64,000 nt of DNA from Pullilachnospira sp963929535 (GTDB taxonomy: Bacteria; Bacillota; Clostridia; Lachnospirales; Lachnospiraceae). Positions 27,883-37,070 of the stretch are shown in pieces. Position numbers and translations under genes: made by a program. Each line of letters begins with the position of its first letter. Position 1 is the stretch's first letter. Under the pieces are notes generated by a model. It saw nothing but the letters and a program-made list of their open reading frames with translations, did no database searches and was not told the DNA's origin. The DNA lies in contig CAWVIZ010000015.1 of the NCBI GenBank assembly GCA_963929535.1, positions 1 through 64,000 of the forward strand, in the 5' to 3' direction.

Positions 27883-28932
27883 TCAGATTTCAGACCCCAG
27901 CGCCTTTTCGATCTGTTCGTCCAGCCGCTCCCCCTGTGTCTCCAGATACCGGCACACTGCAGTACGCCAGAAAGCAAAATGGATCACAGGGTTTTCCTTC
28001 CCCCGGGCCAGATCCTCCATATACTCCTGATATCCGTACATACTGGCGGCAAGGGTATAATAATAAAACCGGAAGCCTGCTGAAACATCTGTCCGGTTCA
28101 GCGCTTCCTTCTCCAGATAGCAGCGCAGATAGCGGACGTAAGTGTCCAGGTCCACCCTGTCTCCGTCCCTGCATTCCGGGGCGGAACAGGTGTAGGACCG
28201 GGCCAGCTCCCAGATGGCCGGAAGATTCCCGCAGCTTCCAAAATCCACCACCGCCTGTATCGTTTCATCCTTGCAGATCCACTGGTAATTATTATAGTCC
28301 CCATGACTGTTCTTCCTGGAAAGCCCTGCAAAGCAGTCTCTCCATCTCCTGGCCCTGGGAATCGCCTGGAGCTTCCAGCGGCAGTCCTCCAGGATCCTGT
28401 CCCGGAAACCGCCCGCCGGAAGCTGTTCCGCCTTATGCAGAACATTCTCCGTTTTTCTGAGGGCGGCCTCCCCGTTGGCCCGGGCGATCCATTCCGGAGT
28501 AAAGTCCGCGGACAGTCCTTCCATTTGGGCCAGCGCCGTGTGGATCCTTCCCAGCAGCCGGGCCGACTGGAACAACACCGGAAGGGGCGTCTGGAATTTT
28601 TCATAGGTGATCCCCTCCACATATTTCTGAAGGGTAAACACTCCGATATCTCCCTGACTGATGTACTGTCCCTCTCTGTTTGGAAGATATTCGGATACCG
28701 GCACCTGCGCCGCCGTCAGCAGCCGGCAGGCCCGGATCTCCTTCCCGATCTGCTCCGGAGGGTATTTTTTCAGATAAATCTTCACGAAGATCTTCCGGTT
28801 CCCGGCAGTGCCGATATAACAGTCCGCAGTGCCGAATTTTGTTCTGATAAGGGTATCCGGAGAAAAACCGTAACATTCCCGGATCGCGTCCCGGAGTTTC
28901 CCATATTCCCTGACAGAAAGGTCCTGATTCAT
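27883..28932 (-). CDS. APH-like phosphotransferase (protein-kinase fold)
   Basis: 349 residues. The C-terminal half has the aminoglycoside-phosphotransferase/choline-kinase pattern: the catalytic loop SHGDYNNYQW near residue 230 (HGDxxxxN type) and the metal site AVVDFGSCG about 20 residues on. The N-terminal lobe has KIFVKIYLKKYPPEQIGKEIRA, with the Lys and Glu expected for ATP binding. CotS/YsxE-like spore-coat kinases and small-molecule kinases share this form; the substrate is unknown. It faces the hydrolase gene tail to tail with only 18 bp between stops. Confidence 0.8.
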   Translation of the reverse strand: MNQDLSVREYGKLRDAIRECYGFSPDTLIRTKFGTADCYIGTAGNRKIFVKIYLKKYPPEQIGKEIRACRLLTAAQVPVSEYLPNREGQYISQGDIGVFTLQKYVEGITYEKFQTPLPVLFQSARLLGRIHTALAQMEGLSADFTPEWIARANGEAALRKTENVLHKAEQLPAGGFRDRILEDCRWKLQAIPRARRWRDCFAGLSRKNSHGDYNNYQWICKDETIQAVVDFGSCGNLPAIWELARSYTCSAPECRDGDRVDLDTYVRYLRCYLEKEALNRTDVSAGFRFYYYTLAASMYGYQEYMEDLARGKENPVIHFAFWRTAVCRYLETQGERLDEQIEKALGSEI

Positions 28933-28967
28933 ACTGCCATCTCCTTCCTTTTCGCGTTTCCCAATTT

Positions 28968-29031
28968 ATTCCCGCGAGCAACGAGCCAAGCGGACATGCT
29001 TGATACCCCGTAGCTTGCTGCGGTTTTTTTG
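28968..29031 (+). repeat. Intergenic hairpin cluster ending in a T-run
   Basis: CAAGC/GCTTG flanks GGACAT (near 28988), and CCGTAG/CTGCGG form a stem around CTTG followed by TTTTTTT (about 29008-29031). The + strand form is that of an intrinsic terminator, though no + strand gene ends close by. It lies upstream of the kinase-like gene and downstream of the radical SAM gene. Confidence 0.45.
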
Positions 29032-29109
29032 ACTTTCACTGGCTTCTCTTGTTGTATTTGTATTGTACAGGGCAGGAGCTCTTCTGTCAATTTTCAGCAG
29101 TGCTTTTCC

Positions 29110-30030
29110 TCAGATTCCTTCATAATCAAACAGCGGGATAAAGCTATCCTTTGCAGTCTCCCCCTCCTGGAAAAATCCGTTGACGATCCCCAGCTCCATC
29201 GCCTCATCCAGCACCTTCCCATATTCCCGCTTTGTCACCCTCCGGTTCAGCTCCGGATACTTTTCCACCACATGAGAAAGGGGCGTATACTGGTTCATAA
29301 TGCTGATCCAGATCTTCTCTCCATACCTCTCATGGAGATACCGCAGGATCGCCCGGGAGTCCTTTGTATGCCCGGGAAGGATCAGATGACGGACGATCAC
29401 TCCCCGCACTACGTACCCCTCACTGTCAAACACACACGGTCCTGCCTGACGCACCATCCAGTCCACCGCGGCCATGGCAGCTTCCGGGTAATCCTCCGCC
29501 CTGGAATATTTTTTTGCCAGACCGGGATCCATATATTTGAAATCCGGCAGCCATACGTCCACCACATCTCCCAGGATCTCCAGTGCCTTCAGGCTCTCAT
29601 AGCCGCTGGAATTGTATACCACCGGAATCTTCAGTCCCCGGTCCCTGGCCATCTTCAGCGCCGCCGCCGTCTGAGGAGCAAAATGGCCGGCGGTCACCAG
29701 ATTGATATTGGCCGCGCCCTTGGCCTGCAGCTCCAGGAATATCTCACAGAGGCGCTGCCGGGAAATGGGTTTTCCCACTTCCCCTCCGGCAATGGGCCGG
29801 TTCTGACAGAACACACAGCCCAGTGTACAGCCTGAAAAGAACACGGTTCCGGAACCCTTTGTTCCCGAAATACACGGTTCCTCCCACATATGAAGCGCTG
29901 CCCGGGCTCCCATGACCTCCGCGCTCATCCCGCAGTATCCCCGTTCCCCTGCCATCCTGTTTACCCGGCAGTTCCGGGGGCAGAGGGTACAGGCAGAGAG
30001 AATATTATCCCCTTTCCGCTGGTTATCCAT
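29110..30030 (-). CDS. Radical SAM protein, pyruvate-formate-lyase-activase-like
   Basis: 306 residues from ATG 30030 (GGAAGG 9 nt upstream; the ATG 9 nt earlier lies on top of that site). An N-terminal CTLCPRNC is followed by the radical SAM cluster motif SGCTLGCVFCQN near residue 70 (CxxxCxxC). Later segments VYNSSGYESLKAL and LPDFKYMD fit the PflA-like group whose members have no known glycyl-radical partner. It binds a 4Fe-4S cluster and SAM; the target is unknown. No glycyl radical enzyme is in the window. Confidence 0.85.
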   Translation of the reverse strand: MDNQRKGDNILSACTLCPRNCRVNRMAGERGYCGMSAEVMGARAALHMWEEPCISGTKGSGTVFFSGCTLGCVFCQNRPIAGGEVGKPISRQRLCEIFLELQAKGAANINLVTAGHFAPQTAAALKMARDRGLKIPVVYNSSGYESLKALEILGDVVDVWLPDFKYMDPGLAKKYSRAEDYPEAAMAAVDWMVRQAGPCVFDSEGYVVRGVIVRHLILPGHTKDSRAILRYLHERYGEKIWISIMNQYTPLSHVVEKYPELNRRVTKREYGKVLDEAMELGIVNGFFQEGETAKDSFIPLFDYEGI

Positions 30031-30193
30031 ACCTTTCATCCTTCCGCTTTTCGTCAGACTCCTCTTCTTTCAGATCTTCTTTCATCTCAAGCATATTTCC
30101 CGGCCGGTCTCATAAGATATTATAAAGAATCGCCGTAACGCTCCGCGTCCCTGCGCCACGGGCCGGGCCGTTGCCTCAAAAAGGAGTGAGTGT

Positions 30194-30652
30194 ATGAGTT
30201 CCAAAACCAAAATTGTCGTATTACATATGAAAGAAGTCATCTATACCGCTATCTTTCTTGTTCTCGCCATTCTGATGATCGCCCTTCTGGTCATCATGTT
30301 CGGGCCCGGCTCTGAAAAAGAAACAGCGGCAACCGCCACTGCCCAAACCAGTGAACCCGACCGGTATGTGGCCGGCGTCTACACCACCGCCATCGAACTG
30401 GGGGAGAACAGCTTTGACGTTCAGGTAACCGTGGACACCAACCATATCAACTCCATCGAACTGGTCAACTTAAGCGAAACCACCACAGCCATGTATCCTC
30501 TGATGGAGCCCACGCTGGAAAGTCTGGCCAGTCAGATCTACGCCAGCCAGTCCACGGAAAACATCACTTATGAAGACGATAACAAATACACTTCCATGCT
30601 CCTGCTGGAAGCCATCAAATCCGCCCTGGCAAAGGCAGCGCCGGAGTCCTGA
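30194..30652 (+). CDS. Small membrane-anchored protein, FMN-binding-domain-like
   Basis: 152 residues with AAAGGAG 7 nt before ATG. One N-terminal membrane helix (IFLVLAILMIALLVIMF), a Thr/Ala-rich linker, then a domain reading GVYTTAIELGENSFDVQVTV and ending in ALAKAAPES. The pattern (YTxxxxLGxxxxxVxVTVD, then IxSIELVN, then a helix before the end) resembles the short FMN-binding domains of RnfG/NqrC relatives, but the Ser/Thr that would carry flavin is not obvious. Diverges from the radical SAM gene across about 160 bp. Confidence 0.65.
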   Translation: MSSKTKIVVLHMKEVIYTAIFLVLAILMIALLVIMFGPGSEKETAATATAQTSEPDRYVAGVYTTAIELGENSFDVQVTVDTNHINSIELVNLSETTTAMYPLMEPTLESLASQIYASQSTENITYEDDNKYTSMLLLEAIKSALAKAAPES

Positions 30653-30724
30653 ACCTGGACCCCGGCGCAAAGTTCCTTTCTCCGGCCGCATATCCGGCAG
30701 CATTCCCCGGCAGACAGCCTTCAC

Positions 30725-31606
30725 TTACTGTTTTTCCCGCCAGATCAGGATTCCATAGCCTTCTCCCAGTTTTCCGCCCGCTGCAAGATAATCCGCCACA
30801 GCGGTCTGCAGTCTGGTTTTCCGGGGCAGCATATCCGGCGTTTTTTCCCACTCCCCGCCGAATACCCGCCAGCCATCCGCAAAAACCTCATGTTTCTCAT
30901 AAGACAGCGGACAGAAACGGCTGGTAAATTCTTTTGTATTTCCCTCCGGGAGCAGCTTCATCAGATCCGGATCCAAAAGCCAGGAGTCAATGACGAAAGG
31001 GATCACCCCATCCGGAAACAGATCCCGGTAAAACCCGGCGGCCAGCTGAAAGGCCTCGTCCACCTTTTCGGAAGTCAGCGGCCCGCTGGACGGCACATGC
31101 ATATTCAGTACTGTATCTCCCTTTTTCACCAGGATCCCATCCTGCTCATACTTCTCCGCTTCAAAATGCTCCGTCTCAAACTGAAGCCTTCCCAGGGCAA
31201 ACCTGGTCATATCGAAAAACCGGCTGTACCAGTGACCCACAAAGATTCCATTGACTCCGTAAACCTGACGGCATTCCAGAAGCTTCCACTTCAGATCCAT
31301 CATGCTGTCCACAAACAGCTGGTCGGAAAATCCTCTTTCGCGGTATCTGCCTCTGAGTATCTGCGCGCAGTACAGCAGAAAAAACAGATCCAGTGTGTAC
31401 CTGTGGACTCCCGTCTCCTTCTCCAGAGCCTCGCAGTCCGCCAGCATATTTCTCAGCCTTTCCTCTGAAGTCTCCCCTTCCATCAGCTCTGCGGCCATTT
31501 CCTCCAGACGCCGGATAAAGCCTGCGGCTTTCAGTTCCTTTTCCCGATCCAGAAGTTCCCCGACGGCATCCAGGGGGAAATCCAGATCTCTCATCAACTG
31601 TTCCAT
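30725..31606 (-). CDS. Acyltransferase-domain protein (NAT_N plus GNAT-like C-terminal domain)
   Basis: 293 residues. The N-terminal half is helical (GVHRYTLDLFFLLYCAQILR), then GVNGIFVGHWYSRFFDMTRFALGRLQFE and, further on, LNMHVPSSGPL, FVIDSWLLDPDLMKLLPEGN and SRFCPLSYEKHEVF. This matches the two-domain family annotated as N-acyltransferase N-terminal plus GNAT-like C-terminal domain; activity is not established. It faces the FMN-binding-like gene end to end. A 190-bp repeat element lies just upstream of its start. Confidence 0.75.
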   Translation of the reverse strand: MEQLMRDLDFPLDAVGELLDREKELKAAGFIRRLEEMAAELMEGETSEERLRNMLADCEALEKETGVHRYTLDLFFLLYCAQILRGRYRERGFSDQLFVDSMMDLKWKLLECRQVYGVNGIFVGHWYSRFFDMTRFALGRLQFETEHFEAEKYEQDGILVKKGDTVLNMHVPSSGPLTSEKVDEAFQLAAGFYRDLFPDGVIPFVIDSWLLDPDLMKLLPEGNTKEFTSRFCPLSYEKHEVFADGWRVFGGEWEKTPDMLPRKTRLQTAVADYLAAGGKLGEGYGILIWREKQ

Positions 31607-31627
31607 TTTCTTTTCTCCTTCTCTTTA

Positions 31628-31817
31628 TTACAGTTCAGCCTTCAACTATCCCGCGAGGGCGCTGTGTGCCAGTGGCACACGTTAAGCGCCGACCGAAACG
31701 GAGTGCAGACCACGCTGCATTTGCAGTGGGATCCTGAGGCCTGCGGGCGCCAGGCTGCGAGAAACGCAGCCTGTGTGCATGCTTTTGTGACAGTGAAGCC
31801 GAAAGGCTGAACTGTAA
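31628..31817. repeat. 190-bp MITE-like element with 15-bp terminal inverted repeats (copy D)
   Basis: Starts TTACAGTTCAGCCTT and ends AAGGCTGAACTGTAA, an exact inverted match of 15 bp. Inside are further hairpins: GTGTGCCA/TGGCACAC near 31664 and GCAGGCT-like arms near 31745-31785. No reading frame of note. The sub-terminal part of the right end recurs in copies A, B, C and E. It is the only member with both ends matching exactly. Confidence 0.8.
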
Positions 31818-31828
31818 CCTCTCTTTCT

Positions 31829-33739
31829 TTACAGCCGTTCCGTTTCCTCCAGCCAGATCCTTGCGCAGGCATCGCTGGGCATCCTGAGATCTCCCCTGGG
31901 AGATACTGCTACGGTCCCCACCTTGGGACCATCCGGCAGGCAGTTTCTCTTGAACTGCTGAGAGAAAAATCTCCTGTAAAAATTCTTCAGCCATTTCAGG
32001 ATCTCCTGCTCCTCATACACTCCCTCAAAGGTCTTCCGGGCGATCCGGTAGATCTTTCCCGGCTCATATCCGGCTCTCAGCATGTAATAGAGGAAGAAAT
32101 CGTGCAGCTCATACGGTCCCACCAGATCCTCTGTCTTCTGGGAGATCCGTCCGTCCTTGGGGGGCAGCAGCTCCGGGCTCACCGGTGTATCCAGGATATC
32201 CGTCAGAATCTCTGCCAGCCCCTGATCCCGGCAGGTATCCGCATAGTACCGTACCAGATGGCGGACCAGGGTCTTGGGGATGGAAGCATTCACCCCGTAC
32301 ATGGACATGTGATCGCCGTTGTAAGTGGCCCATCCCAGCGCCAGCTCCGAAAGATCCCCGGTTCCGATCACCATTCCGCCGCTTTGATTGGCAATATCCA
32401 TCAGCACCTGGGTCCGTTCCCTGGCCTGACTGTTCTCATACGTCACATCGTGATCATCCATCGAATGCCCGATATCCCGGAAATGCACCGTCACCGCTTC
32501 CCGGATATCCACCTGACGCAAAGAAGCCCCCAGCTTTTCCGTCAGTCTGCAGGCGTTATTGTAGGTGCGGTCTGTGGTCCCGAAGCAGGGCATGGTCACT
32601 GCCGTGATCTGTTCTCTGGGGATTCCCAGATAGTCAAAAGCTCTGGCCGTCACCAGCAATGCCAAGGTGGAATCCAGTCCGCCGGAGATTCCCAGCACCG
32701 CGCTGCGGCAGCCGGTATGCTCCAGCCGTTTCTTCAGTCCCATGGCCTGTATGGTCAGGATCTCATCGCACCGTTTTTCCCTCTCCTCCCTGGCCTCGGG
32801 TACGAAGGGATGAGCGGGAAAATCTCTGGAAAGAGGGATTTCCCTGGGGATCAGGGAAAATTCCACCTTCTGATAATTTTCTTCCCCCCGTATGCGGAAA
32901 GTGGTCATTTTCCGCCGTTCCGTAGCCAGCCGTTTCACATCGATATCTCCATAGACCGTCTGGTTCTCAAACCGGCGGGCTTCCGCCAGCAGCGCGCCGT
33001 TCTCAGCGATCAGATTATGGCCTCCAAATACCAGATCCGAGGAGGATTCTCCTTCTCCTGCCGTCGCATACACATAGCCGCATACCAGACGCGCAGACTG
33101 TCCCGTCACCAGATTTCTCCGGTAAGTATCCTTTCCTGTGATCTCATCCCCGGCAGACAGGTTCACGATCAGATTGGCCCCTGCCAGTGCGTGAGATACA
33201 CTGGGCGGATCCGCCACCCACAGATCCTCGCAGATCTCCGCGGCCACCGTAAGCTTGGGCATCTGCACACAGGAAAAGAGAATCCGGGTTCCAAAAGGAA
33301 CTGTCTGACCGCCGATCTCCACTGTACGCATCTTTTCATCTGCCGGAGTAAACTGGCGGGCCTCATAATACTCTCCGTAATTGGGCAGATTTACCTTCGG
33401 TATCAGTCCCAGGATATTCCCCCTGTTCAGGGCGGCCGCCACATTATACAGCTTTCCCTCCACTTCCAGGGGAAGGCCCACAAAGATCAGCGCATCCACG
33501 CCTGCGGTCTCTCCGGCGATCCGGAGAAGCTGCTCCCTGGCACTTTCCAGAAGAAGATCCTGCCAAAACAGATCTCCGCAGGTATAACCGGTGATGCACA
33601 GCTCGGGAAATACCATGATCCCGGCTCCCTGACGTTCCATCTCTTCCACCAGGCGCAGGATTTCCTCCCCATTATGCGTACAGTCGGCCACCTGAATCCT
33701 GGGGGTTCCGGCCGCTGCCTTAATAAATCCATGTTTCAT
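31829..33739 (-). CDS. nadE: Glutamine-dependent NAD(+) synthetase
   Basis: 636 residues: an N-terminal nitrilase-type glutaminase and a C-terminal synthetase. Glutaminase triad seen as the Glu of VFPELCITGY (about 45), the Lys of PKVNLPNYGEYYE (about 115) and the Cys of AAEICEDLW (about 170). The synthetase P-loop is GISGGLDSTLALLV near 345. It makes NAD from nicotinic acid adenine dinucleotide using ammonia from glutamine, in the cytosol. Last step of NAD synthesis. Stand-alone gene between the repeat element and hslO. Confidence 0.95.
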   Translation of the reverse strand: MKHGFIKAAAGTPRIQVADCTHNGEEILRLVEEMERQGAGIMVFPELCITGYTCGDLFWQDLLLESAREQLLRIAGETAGVDALIFVGLPLEVEGKLYNVAAALNRGNILGLIPKVNLPNYGEYYEARQFTPADEKMRTVEIGGQTVPFGTRILFSCVQMPKLTVAAEICEDLWVADPPSVSHALAGANLIVNLSAGDEITGKDTYRRNLVTGQSARLVCGYVYATAGEGESSSDLVFGGHNLIAENGALLAEARRFENQTVYGDIDVKRLATERRKMTTFRIRGEENYQKVEFSLIPREIPLSRDFPAHPFVPEAREEREKRCDEILTIQAMGLKKRLEHTGCRSAVLGISGGLDSTLALLVTARAFDYLGIPREQITAVTMPCFGTTDRTYNNACRLTEKLGASLRQVDIREAVTVHFRDIGHSMDDHDVTYENSQARERTQVLMDIANQSGGMVIGTGDLSELALGWATYNGDHMSMYGVNASIPKTLVRHLVRYYADTCRDQGLAEILTDILDTPVSPELLPPKDGRISQKTEDLVGPYELHDFFLYYMLRAGYEPGKIYRIARKTFEGVYEEQEILKWLKNFYRRFFSQQFKRNCLPDGPKVGTVAVSPRGDLRMPSDACARIWLEETERL

Positions 33740-33850
33740 CCCACATTTCCTCTCTTTACTTTAAAAGCCCGGTCTCAACGGACAGGCCTCCGGCATCCCT
33801 GCGCGCAGATCCCCATGACCGCTTGAGACATCTCCTCTCCTTTTTTCAGG

Positions 33851-34732
33851 TCAGGCCCGGGCCAGCGTCAGAAGCTCCTTCAGCTCCTCCACGGTAAACC
33901 TGTAGCTGGAATTACAGAAATGGCAGTTCAGCTCCACTTCTTTTCCCTCCGAGATCATTTCTTCCAGCTCTCCGGCTCCCAGACTGATGAGCACCTTGCC
34001 CACCCGCACCTTATCACAGTTGCAGTAAAATCCTGTTTCCATCCGGTCTGTGATCTCCAGCCCCAGACTTCCCAGCAGTTTCTCCAAAAGCATCTCCGGA
34101 GTGTATCCCTGGTCCAGAAGCTCCGTCACGGAGTCCACCTGGGCCAGATTCTCCTCCAGACGGCTGATCACCTCCTCGCTGGCTGAGGGCATCAGCTGAA
34201 CGATAAATCCTCCCGCCTGCTTCACCGTATTATCCTTCTCCATCAGCACGCCCACGCCCACCGCTGAGGGCACCTGCTCGCTGCTGGCAAAATAATACGT
34301 CAGATCGTCTCCGATCTCTCCTGTCTGGAGCTGAGTCTGGCCCACATAAGGCTCCTTCAGCCCCAGATCTTTGATCACACTGAGGATGCCGCTTCCCACA
34401 GCGCCTCCCACATCCAGCTTTCCCCTGGCGTTGGCCGGAAGCATCACATCCGGCTGGTCCGCATAGCCCTTCACATTTCCCCGGGCATCCGCGGTCACCG
34501 TAAGGCCGTGTACCGGTCCGTCACACTTGATCTGAAGGGTCAGCACATCCTTGTCTCCCTTCATCATCACTCCCATCATGGCGCCCCCCGTAAGCAGCCG
34601 TCCCAGCGCCGCCGTCACCACGGGGCTGGTATTATGGGCTTTTCTGGCCGTCTCCACCATCTCCCTGGAGGTAACCGCAAACGCCCGGATCTGACCGTCT
34701 GCCGCCGTGGCTCTTACAATATAATCATTCAT
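33851..34732 (-). CDS. hslO: Hsp33 redox-regulated chaperone
   Basis: 293 residues, the normal length. The C-terminal zinc site has CNCDK near residue 235 and CHFCNSSY near 268, the CxC...CxxC pattern that is oxidised to switch the chaperone on. N-terminal part: DYIVRATAADGQIRAFAVTS, then GRLLTGGAMMGVMMKGDKD, the hallmark stretch. Protects proteins under oxidative stress. Its ATG overlaps the end of the upstream Sel1 gene by 8 bp, so the two are coupled. Confidence 0.95.
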   Translation of the reverse strand: MNDYIVRATAADGQIRAFAVTSREMVETARKAHNTSPVVTAALGRLLTGGAMMGVMMKGDKDVLTLQIKCDGPVHGLTVTADARGNVKGYADQPDVMLPANARGKLDVGGAVGSGILSVIKDLGLKEPYVGQTQLQTGEIGDDLTYYFASSEQVPSAVGVGVLMEKDNTVKQAGGFIVQLMPSASEEVISRLEENLAQVDSVTELLDQGYTPEMLLEKLLGSLGLEITDRMETGFYCNCDKVRVGKVLISLGAGELEEMISEGKEVELNCHFCNSSYRFTVEELKELLTLARA

Positions 34733-35381
34733 TTCTCTCGTTCTCCTCTCCGTTTATGTCCTTCACAGCCAGGGCAAATCCCTGCTGCGCCGCTTTTGTC
34801 ATCCACAGGTCTGCCTTTTGGAGGTTCCTCTCTGTCCCCATACCATACCGGTACAAAATAGCCAGATTATACTGAGCAGCAGGGATCCCTTCCCGGGCCG
34901 CCCGCTCAAAGCAGGCAAATGCCTTTTTCTCATTTTTCTCCACGCACGTTCCCTCCAGGTAGTACATCCCCAGGCAGCACTCCGCCCTGAGATCCCCCTT
35001 CCTGGCCGCTTTCGTATACCAGGAAACCGCACGGGAAACATCCTTTTTCACACCGATCCCTTCCTCAAAGCACCGGCCCACCTGAAACTGGGCATTGGCA
35101 TTTCCCTGGTCAGCCGCCTTTTTCAGCCAGCCAAAAGCCTGCTTTTCATCCCGGACGCAGCCCCGTCCCTGCGCCTTCATCAGTCCCAGTCGAAGCTGCG
35201 CCTCCGGATGCCCCTTCGCCGCGGCCTTCTCATACCACTTAACCGCGCCTGAAAGATCCTCCCGGGTGTGTATCCCATTTTCATAATAAAATCCCACGGC
35301 GTAGTCCACATTCCGGCTGCCATCCTGCGCCATCAAAAGCAGCTCCTCCAGTGTCCAGTCGATGGGTTTTCTCTCTTCCAT
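34725..35381 (-). CDS. Sel1-repeat protein
   Basis: 218 residues made of about five 36-residue Sel1-like repeats, each with A-x-x-W-(Y/L)-x-K-A-A...G-x-x-x-A-Q (GAVKWYEKAAAKGHPEAQL, AFGWLKKAADQGNANAQFQ, AVSWYTKAARKGDLRAECC, AFACFERAAREGIPAAQYN, DLWMTKAAQQGFALA). Such solenoids mediate protein-protein contacts. No signal peptide, so cytosolic. Partner unknown. Overlaps hslO by 8 bp. Confidence 0.88.
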   Translation of the reverse strand: MEERKPIDWTLEELLLMAQDGSRNVDYAVGFYYENGIHTREDLSGAVKWYEKAAAKGHPEAQLRLGLMKAQGRGCVRDEKQAFGWLKKAADQGNANAQFQVGRCFEEGIGVKKDVSRAVSWYTKAARKGDLRAECCLGMYYLEGTCVEKNEKKAFACFERAAREGIPAAQYNLAILYRYGMGTERNLQKADLWMTKAAQQGFALAVKDINGEENERNE

Positions 35382-35439
35382 CTGTTTCCTCCTCTTGTTT
35401 ATTCCAAACGCCCGGTTCCGGAACAGCGGTTCCCGGTAA

Positions 35440-35510
35440 CTGTAACCTTACGGCTTCGCTGTCATGAAGCGCCTGCGCGCGGTCTGCGGGGATCGCGGAC
35501 CGGCTGCCGG
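35440..35510. repeat. Dispersed intergenic repeat, copy E (short, diverged)
   Basis: Reads GTAACTGTAACCTTACGGCT then TCGCTGTCATGAAGCGCCTG, a degraded version of the TTACAGTTCAGCCTT...GGCTTCACTGTCACA core, with a GC-rich tail as in copy A. Confidence 0.5.
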
Positions 35511-36278
35511 TCACTGAACTCCCTGTTTCCGGCACTCCCGGGCGATCAGATATATTCTCTCACTTTTTTCTCCCGGAGGATTATGGGTAAATGCATCGTA
35601 GACGGCCACAAATTCCAGGCCCGCCTCCTCCAGAAGCCGTCTCACCGTATCCGTCTCATATGCCCGCTGACAGTGAAGCTCCTGGTATTTCCGGTACAGC
35701 CCGTCCTTCTCCGGAAGAAACAGCGTCAGCTCATATTCGTTGATCCCTGTCTCCTCATCATAAAAATTATCCCAGATAAAACTTCCGTCTTCCCGGTTTT
35801 CCGCAATGGTGGCGTCTCCGATCACATCCCGGTATTTATAGGGTGTGTTCATATCGAAAATAAATACGCCCCCTGGATCCAGATAATTGTTCACCAGCCG
35901 GAAAACCTCCAGAAGCTCCTCCTCCTCCAGAATATAATTCATGGAGTCACAGACACTGACCACCGCCCGCACTGTTCCGTACAGTTCAAATTCCCTCATA
36001 TCCTGCTGAAGATACAGGATATCCAGTCCGGACTCCATCTTTTTCTCCATGGCGATCTCCAGCATCTCCTCCGAGCTGTCCACGCCGATCATATCAAATC
36101 CCTTCCGGGCCAGAAGTTCTGTCATACTGCCGGTTCCGCAGCCCAGCTCCAGCACCAGCCCTTCCGTCACCTGCAGACTGTTCAGAAGCTCCGTAAGATA
36201 CCGGCACCAGGCAGGGTAATCCACGTTGTCCATGAACATATCATAGACCCGCGCAAAACTTTTATAAGATTCGTCCAT
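35511..36278 (-). CDS. Class I SAM-dependent methyltransferase
   Basis: 255 residues. Motif I is VLELGCGTGSMTELLARKG near residue 40, followed by MIGVDSSEEML (motif post-I) and VVSVCDSMNYIL. The first 30 residues and the YDMFMDNVDYPAW element match the UbiE/YrrT-like small-molecule methyltransferases common in Firmicutes. Substrate unknown. Stand-alone, bounded by repeat copy E and a 336-bp gap. Confidence 0.9.
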   Translation of the reverse strand: MDESYKSFARVYDMFMDNVDYPAWCRYLTELLNSLQVTEGLVLELGCGTGSMTELLARKGFDMIGVDSSEEMLEIAMEKKMESGLDILYLQQDMREFELYGTVRAVVSVCDSMNYILEEEELLEVFRLVNNYLDPGGVFIFDMNTPYKYRDVIGDATIAENREDGSFIWDNFYDEETGINEYELTLFLPEKDGLYRKYQELHCQRAYETDTVRRLLEEAGLEFVAVYDAFTHNPPGEKSERIYLIARECRKQGVQ

Positions 36279-36614
36279 GCTGTGTCCTCCTGTCCTGATA
36301 ATTCCATGTTTTTCCGCAGGGAGCAGCAGCTCCTCTGCGCGCCCGCTCCCCGGCCGGCTGCCGGACTGTTGCCGGCGGATACCAGGGGAACCGAAGCTAC
36401 ATGAATTTTATCACACCCGGAACGGGAGCGCAACATCGCGAAGCATTGTTCCCCGGCCTTTGCAGCAGTTTGGCCTTCGGCTTTTCAACATGGCAAAAAG
36501 TCAAAAAAGACGCCGCCTATCCCCGCGGCAGTGTCCAGGATCTGTCTTTGCCGTATATTTTCCCACTCTTTCACGCATACTATGTGAGCAAAAACAAGGT
36601 GCAGGAGGTAACTT
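36279..36614. other. Intergenic region between methyltransferase and a small + strand gene
   Basis: No supported gene. GCCGGCTGCCGG and CGGCCTTTGCAGCAGTTTGGCC form imperfect hairpins. A TACTAT hexamer near 36577 could be the -10 of the small gene that starts at 36615, but no good -35 is visible. Confidence 0.4.
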
Positions 36615-36803
36615 ATGAACAATCATTATACGGATCCCGTATCCCTGACAGATGAAAAGAAAGACTCCGCCGCATCCCGGCCTTCCTGTCATGTGGCGGA
36701 CCTTCCGCCGGGATGCCTGGAGAAGCTCCATGATTTCGAGCGGGAACTGAACAGACAAGGCTGCTGGAATATCGCTCTGGTGGCCTATCAGCTGAACGGA
36801 TGA
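36615..36803 (+). CDS. Small protein of unknown function (62 residues)
   Basis: Has a very good AGGAGG 6 nt before its ATG and a convincing terminator 95 bp behind it, which together argue for a real gene. The protein is polar; the second half is helical (LPPGCLEKLHDFERELNRQG) and ends CWNIALVAYQLNG. Two cysteines lie in the middle and one near the end. No family recognised. Converges on marR. Confidence 0.55.
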   Translation: MNNHYTDPVSLTDEKKDSAASRPSCHVADLPPGCLEKLHDFERELNRQGCWNIALVAYQLNG

Positions 36804-36897
36804 ACTCTGTTCCGCTCCGGCCGGCGCATAACAGATGTCCGCCGGACATCCGGCGCCCCTGGGAGTGTTTTTGTTTCCCAGAACCCAGTATCCCATG

Positions 36898-36955
36898 AAA
36901 GAGAAAAGACGCCGCACTCCCATCAGTCCGATGAAGCGCGGCGCCTTTTCTCTTT
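36898..36955. terminator. Bidirectional terminator between the small gene and marR
   Basis: AAAGAGAAAAGACGCCGC pairs with GCGGCGCCTTTTCTCTTT across a loop of about 22 nt. The A-rich and T-rich flanks allow termination on both strands, fitting the converging genes. Confidence 0.8.
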
Positions 36956-37070
36956 CCCGCCTTTCTGTCTCGTGTAAATTTTTCTCCCATCCGCCCGGGC
37001 CTGCTGCCGGATCCGGAATGTCTTCCGGATCCGGCTTCCATTCCCATCCGCAGATGACGGCCGGATGCTG

